A model generated the notes under the pieces. It did no database searches. It saw only the letters and a list, made by a program, of their open reading frames with translations, and had not been told where the DNA came from. Position numbers and translations under genes: made by a program. This document shows positions 59,565 to 64,000 of a stretch of 64,000 nt of DNA, piece after piece. Every line of letters begins with the position of its first letter. Within the stretch, counting starts at the first letter, position 1. Source of the DNA: Aspergillus flavus (lineage: Eukaryota; Ascomycota; Eurotiomycetes; Eurotiales; Aspergillaceae); the NCBI RefSeq assembly GCF_009017415.1, contig NC_092406.1, forward strand, positions 1,240,001-1,304,000, read 5' to 3'.

Positions 59565-60998
59565 TCATATCAGAAAGCCAATGGCCCCGTCGAGGTCCCC
59601 GTTAGCTGCATCTAGTGCCCGCATAGCCTCCTCCCGAGTGAAACCGAGCTCGGTGATCTTCGCGATGGAATCTTGTGGCCACCGGGATGACTGTGCCGGA
59701 GCTGGACGAGACGGAGGTGCCGTAGATGAGCTGGCGCCACCGGGCCCTTGTGCCTGATGAGTAACTGCACCCGTCCGAGCGCCGACTTCGGCACCGTCAG
59801 CACCTTTGACCAAAGGCTCATCCTCGAATCCATCTTGCAGATGCTTAGGAATATCTGCCTCTCCCAGAAATGGCACTGCTTGGTCTTGAATGACCAGTGC
59901 TCCCCTCCTGAGGTCGATGCAGGCCTGATGCCGCCTCAACATATCCAGACCCAGGAGGAGATCAATGTGCTTGCCTTCCATCACGGTAAAAGAACATGGC
60001 AAGAACATACTTCCGATCTTGATTTGAGCCGAATGGACGCGCCCCAGGATATTCGCAGTGCCCACTCCTTTAGCAATTCCCCCGTATCGCTGGTCTACCA
60101 GACGCATGATGTTGCACGCGGTCGCACACTCGGGGGACATGATAGTGACCTGGGCGCCAGAATCGACGAATGCATTAAGTTTGTGGCCGTTGACTTCGAC
60201 TGGTATGTACAACATGGTCACGCGACCGAACGCTATGGCAGTTAGCAAAGTCATTCTGTCGCAGGAAGGAGAGGGCTGAACACACATTCCGGATGATGCT
60301 CCATGGCGTTATGGAGGTTCTCTGTCACCGCATTCTGGCGAATGATCTCTTCAATCTGCCGCTGGTTTTCCGGGTTGAACGGATCTGCGTTCAACATTGC
60401 AATCCGGGCCTCCTTCTCAGCCTCTAACTGAGCCTCCCGCCGCTGTTGGTTGAGGAATACGTCGCGGAACCGCTGGGCATCACTGGCTGCGTCTGCCAAT
60501 TCCGGGTTTTGCCGTCGGACAGCTTCGCGCACTCGAGGGTCGCCTAGAATGTGTAACCGGATGGTCTCGGGATCTGGGTTCATCGCCTGACGCCGTTGGA
60601 GGTTTTGTTGCGCAGCAGGAGCGCTAGGGCCGCCAGCAGTGCGGGTGGGCGCCTGAGGACTCCGCAGCGTAACATGGACACCCAACATATCTCCTTCCCC
60701 GATTCCAACCTGTTCAAGGGTACGTGCATCATCTCCGAGTAACTGATTGTTGTAGACGATTCGTTGGGCGCTCGGGGGAACGGAGGTTTCGCTCTCGACG
60801 ATAGCTTTGAGAAGCTCAACGGTCATGTCCCCACCCACCTCAAGCGATATGATATCAGCATCGGCTTGGTCCGGTCGGATGACACTGACAGTGATACGCC
60901 TATATTCATTTTTACTTTCGGTTAGATGGTACAGTTGATGATCACCAGGGGACCCTTTTCATTTTTTTATTTCCTTTGCTCTCTTGTCCCACTTACAT
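59565..60998 (-). CDS. ddi1: Ddi1, ubiquitin-shuttle aspartyl protease (UBL-RVP-UBA)
   Basis: Links ubiquitinated proteins to the proteasome and carries a retroviral-type aspartyl protease fold. The start codon itself is split: AT at 60998-60997, then an intron of 97 nt (60900-60996), then G. The other exons are 60899-60286 and 60232-59565, giving 427 residues. The UBL domain spans residues 1 to about 75 ([12 protein letters not shown]...). A Gln/Arg-rich helical region follows. The protease domain has the catalytic VDSGAQVTI, with Asp229, and GLDMLRRHQ further on. A C-terminal UBA domain ([30 protein letters not shown]) ends the protein. No other ATG upstream gives this UBL start, and the GTAAGT donor and TATAG acceptor are good. 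Confidence 0.93.
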
Positions 60999-63900
60999 GG
61001 TGTCTGAGCTGTAGTGCGGGGAAGCTATCCAAAGCTCCCACAGGATGAACTGAACTCAAGATGCAACGTTTCAGAATCGACGTCAAGAGACGTGTGATGT
61101 ATTTTACAAAAAAAAAATATGACACTGAATTGAGAAGAGTAAGTTGAAGATGGCGATTCGTCGATTGGAAAAAATTCACAAGGGCTATAAAAGTACAAGT
61201 CGGCCGGAATAGGATGTCACGAGCTTTGGGGAAGGTACGGAGAGGAAGGAGGAGGGGGGAACGAGGAAAGAAGGAGGACTAGGAGGACAAGTGTAATGAA
61301 GACAGGGATATCTTGGAGAAGGGAGGCGACTAAAAAAACAAAATGGTCAGGTTTTCCGGTGAGCGAGGAAAAGGTAGAATAATAATAAGCAGTTGGTTGT
61401 CATGAGTCGTTAGTTCTTTCTGGTTCCTGAGGACATCAACCGCGGTCGGCGAATAAATGAACTTCTCCCAGATTAGGTAACCGTGCCATGCGTCACCATT
61501 TTCTCGATCCATGAGTGTCCATCATCTTCTCTCTCTCGTTCTTCTTCATTACAAATTTTTGCCTAGATCCTGATAAAAGCTAGGACCGAAGAAGAAAATG
61601 ACACATAGAGGAAGGAAGTATAATAAGATATTTTATGTGTTTTTATTATATTTCTTTTCAATTTTTCTTCTCAGGTCGTGATATGAAAACTTAAAAATCA
61701 GGTGTTCATCCGTGCATGGTGCAGGGATATATATATATACACACATACTTCCTGTATCGGTAATCTCTCATGTTGCAAAGAACTTCTTGAATTCCCTTCT
61801 TCCTAAATTTAAGATTCTAGTAGCCAGAGAACGCTACATTACTCTGTTTATGGTTAAGCCGGGTCGTCGTCGCTCTGAAAGATTGGGCTCGACTTTCAAG
61901 AAAATTCTCTATTCATCTCAAATTCTGATCTAGATTGGAGAGGGTGTTCTCCAAGTATGAAGCTGTACCGTACCGTACTAATGTATTCCATACCCATATC
62001 GGCCTTCTACAGCGGATCATCACGAAGACTTGCAGCAGGCGGAGGACCCTAGGAGCAACGGACTAACTCCGGTATGGGGGTTTTATTGGTTCAATAGGTT
62101 CAGTTGGTTGAAAAGGCGTTCTACCGCATTGAGCTAGTTACATATAGGTCAAACTTCCTCGAAACACACCACCCTGTTAACCTGCTCCCCCACTTCCCAG
62201 ACTGTTAACGAAGATCTTATTACCTTACCATTTGCTTATCTTATTTATGTTTATTCTGAGAATTATTTACATCGGCTTTCTTCTTTCTCCCCTCTTTTCG
62301 TCCCTGCCCTCCTTTGAGCCACATTGAGCCATAAAGCTCACATCATCAAGAAACGTTGCGTGCGACATATGCCTCATGCATTCTCTATCCCTATGGCTTA
62401 GTACTACTAGTAGTAGTGTTGACGCTAAAAGAACACTCCACCTGCAGCAGGCAAGTAGCTGCGAAGGGAACGTTTTCCTAGCCATTGTGGTCATCTTATT
62501 AGACTCATCTTCGAATTTTGAATGGGGCAATCATAACGGGTGATTGAGTCTGCGATGCTGACAAGCGGCGTGCGGCGTGGAATAGCTGCTTTGGATTGGG
62601 CTTTAAACTGCTAGCGTGCATGAAACTAACGTATGAGGACATCCCCTACTTACTCTGTCTGGAACTGACTGCGTACAGGGAGGGTCACATGCAGTCGTAC
62701 ATACCATGCTACTCAGCACATCATAGGTGGACGATCGTGGAAAACTTATCCTCGGGCGGGGATTGATTATGAAGCGTTGGATTTTTTTTGGCACTGTACC
62801 TTTGCCAGTCTAGAACGGCTGAATCCGACCCACGCAACCACCGCTTTAATTGAGCCAGATTCCAAACACAACTCGAGACGAATTTAGCAGATGATTCCGT
62901 TGCGAACAGCGTGGCACGGTGGTATGAGTCAAAAACAGGCAACTCATCTTCCACTGTAGTTGACTGGAATACCACATGACCGAGACGTGCTTCCCCTCTT
63001 AGCAACTTGGCAGTTGACACGATGGCTTCCTTGAGCGGATGTCTATAGGTGGTGGATCTTGAAGCTGGACCTCTTTGCTTGACACACTCAGAGAACTTCC
63101 GACAATACAGTCGTGCCTTTGATATGAAGAACGGCTAGATAATCTTGGATCCCTGATTACATTCCACGCTGACTTGAAAGCTGAAACGATGGACGAAATA
63201 ACTACTGGTCGACATGATGGTCAGTCTTCTATTACTCTGGATCTGAATTTTGGGTAAGTCCTGTTTAACGGAAGATATAGCATCGCGTTTGAACCATTCA
63301 TGTCTCGGTATCGTCACTTGTATTTCGACTGAGTATAGGTTCGGCTTTCTGAGTGCTTCTTGGCTCAAAAGTAGGATGTCCGCTATGTTTGCAAGCGAAA
63401 TATCTATACTCTCATTCCGCGACGTGCGTCTAATACTTGGGTACTACCTTGGCTCGCTGTACAGTCGCTGGACTATCCTAGGTACAGCTAGCCACTAACA
63501 TTGAGACAATACGCATCTCCAAGAGCTTGCGAGGAAATGGTCGTATGCTTTCGTGCTGTGCCTACCGAACACAGATGTGCAGCAAAGTAACAGGCTCCGG
63601 AGAAGTGCTTGTCTCACCTTGGACCTTAATGTTAGGGCCTGTATCGCTCTTGTACAAGCTTTTATGCGCATTTGAGTTTCACATTACAACTTGAAAGGTT
63701 GAGCTCTTCATGCCTGGAAAATATAGTCAACAATGGCCTGAACTGAGAGAAAACTGGGAAGTATAAGGACGGGGCAGAGATGGTAAGAAGAGGTCCACGA
63801 AATGTCGGCTGGGTCGCTTTCTGATAAAGTTTTAGACACTTTAGCAGCAGGAGGCATCCTACAATGTGTGTCACTCTACAACCCCATTGACACTACGGCG

Positions 63901-64000
63901 AGAACCGAATTACTCAGAAATTCACCATAATTAAACCACTGAACATTTGCATTAATGTAGTGGGCGTCCCGTTGAAGTCTGCATATTGATTTTTGCAAGA
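60999..64000. other. Right-end region, no gene firmly supported
   Basis: Three kilobases upstream of Ddi1 with only short frames. The first ~250 bp form the Ddi1 leader and promoter. An A/G-rich stretch occurs at 61235-61300. The rest (61700-64000) has mixed composition, with one protein-like open stretch described separately. A gene could run off the right edge. Confidence 0.45.
62721..63134 (-). CDS. Possible exon or gene remnant, unknown product
   Basis: An open stretch of about 138 codons lies on the minus strand right after a splice-acceptor-like TATCTAG. Its amino-acid usage looks protein-like (ARLYCRKFSECVK, HPLKEAIVSTAKLLRGEARL, SYHRATLFATESSAKF). There is no ATG at its start, and a GTACAG donor-like site lies inside it near DWQR. 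I do not recognise a family. It could be an internal exon of an unannotated gene, a pseudogene or chance. Treat as tentative. Confidence 0.25.
   Translation of the reverse strand, partial: PFFISKARLYCRKFSECVKQRGPASRSTTYRHPLKEAIVSTAKLLRGEARLGHVVFQSTTVEDELPVFDSYHRATLFATESSAKFVSSCVWNLAQLKRWLRGSDSAVLDWQRYSAKKNPTLHNQSPPEDKFSTIVHL

Overview
The window is filamentous-fungal nuclear DNA, almost certainly from Aspergillus section Flavi (A. flavus / A. oryzae type). The genes have short introns (44 to about 107 nt) with GT...AG ends and CTAAC-like branch points. The secreted glucose dehydrogenase at 6.4-8.4 kb and the decarboxylase at the left edge read like the A. flavus/A. oryzae enzymes as I remember them. 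I could not run a search, so the species call rests on recall. Splice sites were placed by eye. For every multi-exon gene except the first (truncated) one, the exon sum divides by three and the joined protein matches its family.

Layout. 0-3.3 kb: 3' end of a 2,3-dihydroxybenzoate decarboxylase, then a convergent gene of unknown function. 3.3-6.4 kb: no gene seen. 6.4-16.1 kb: FAD glucose dehydrogenase, a membrane RING-CH ubiquitin ligase, proteasome alpha2, a seven-helix membrane protein and a Rad55-like recombination mediator. 16.5-20.1 kb: a mARC-like MOSC protein and a uric acid/xanthine permease with GATA sites upstream. 20.1-23.1 kb: no gene seen. 23.1-28.5 kb: delta-9 fatty acid desaturase, an M3 metallopeptidase and a STEEP1-like protein. 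28.5-31.1 kb: no gene, but a degenerate tandem array of a short motif, the most unexplained structure here. 31.1-35.8 kb: myosin light chain and a C2H2/fungal_trans transcription factor. 35.8-40.2 kb: no gene seen. 40.2-52.6 kb: a dense housekeeping block (Mtr10-type importin, SmE, 5-formyl-THF cyclo-ligase, Rot1, Aim41, Nup170). 53.3-60.9 kb: TauD-family dioxygenase, EXPERA/TMEM97 protein and Ddi1, with a 3.5 kb gap between the first two. 61-64 kb: little that can be supported.

The genes are mostly independent housekeeping functions rather than a cluster: nuclear transport (Mtr10, Nup170), splicing (SmE), protein turnover (proteasome alpha2, RING-CH ligase, Ddi1, Prd1), ER folding (Rot1), lipid metabolism (Ole1), one-carbon metabolism, cytokinesis (Mlc1) and DNA repair. 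I saw no biosynthetic cluster, intact transposon, tRNA, rRNA or CRISPR array. Several gene structures are unusual: a Ddi1 start codon cut by an intron, a 20-nt exon in the proteasome gene, and an in-frame stop-free intron in the myosin light chain gene.
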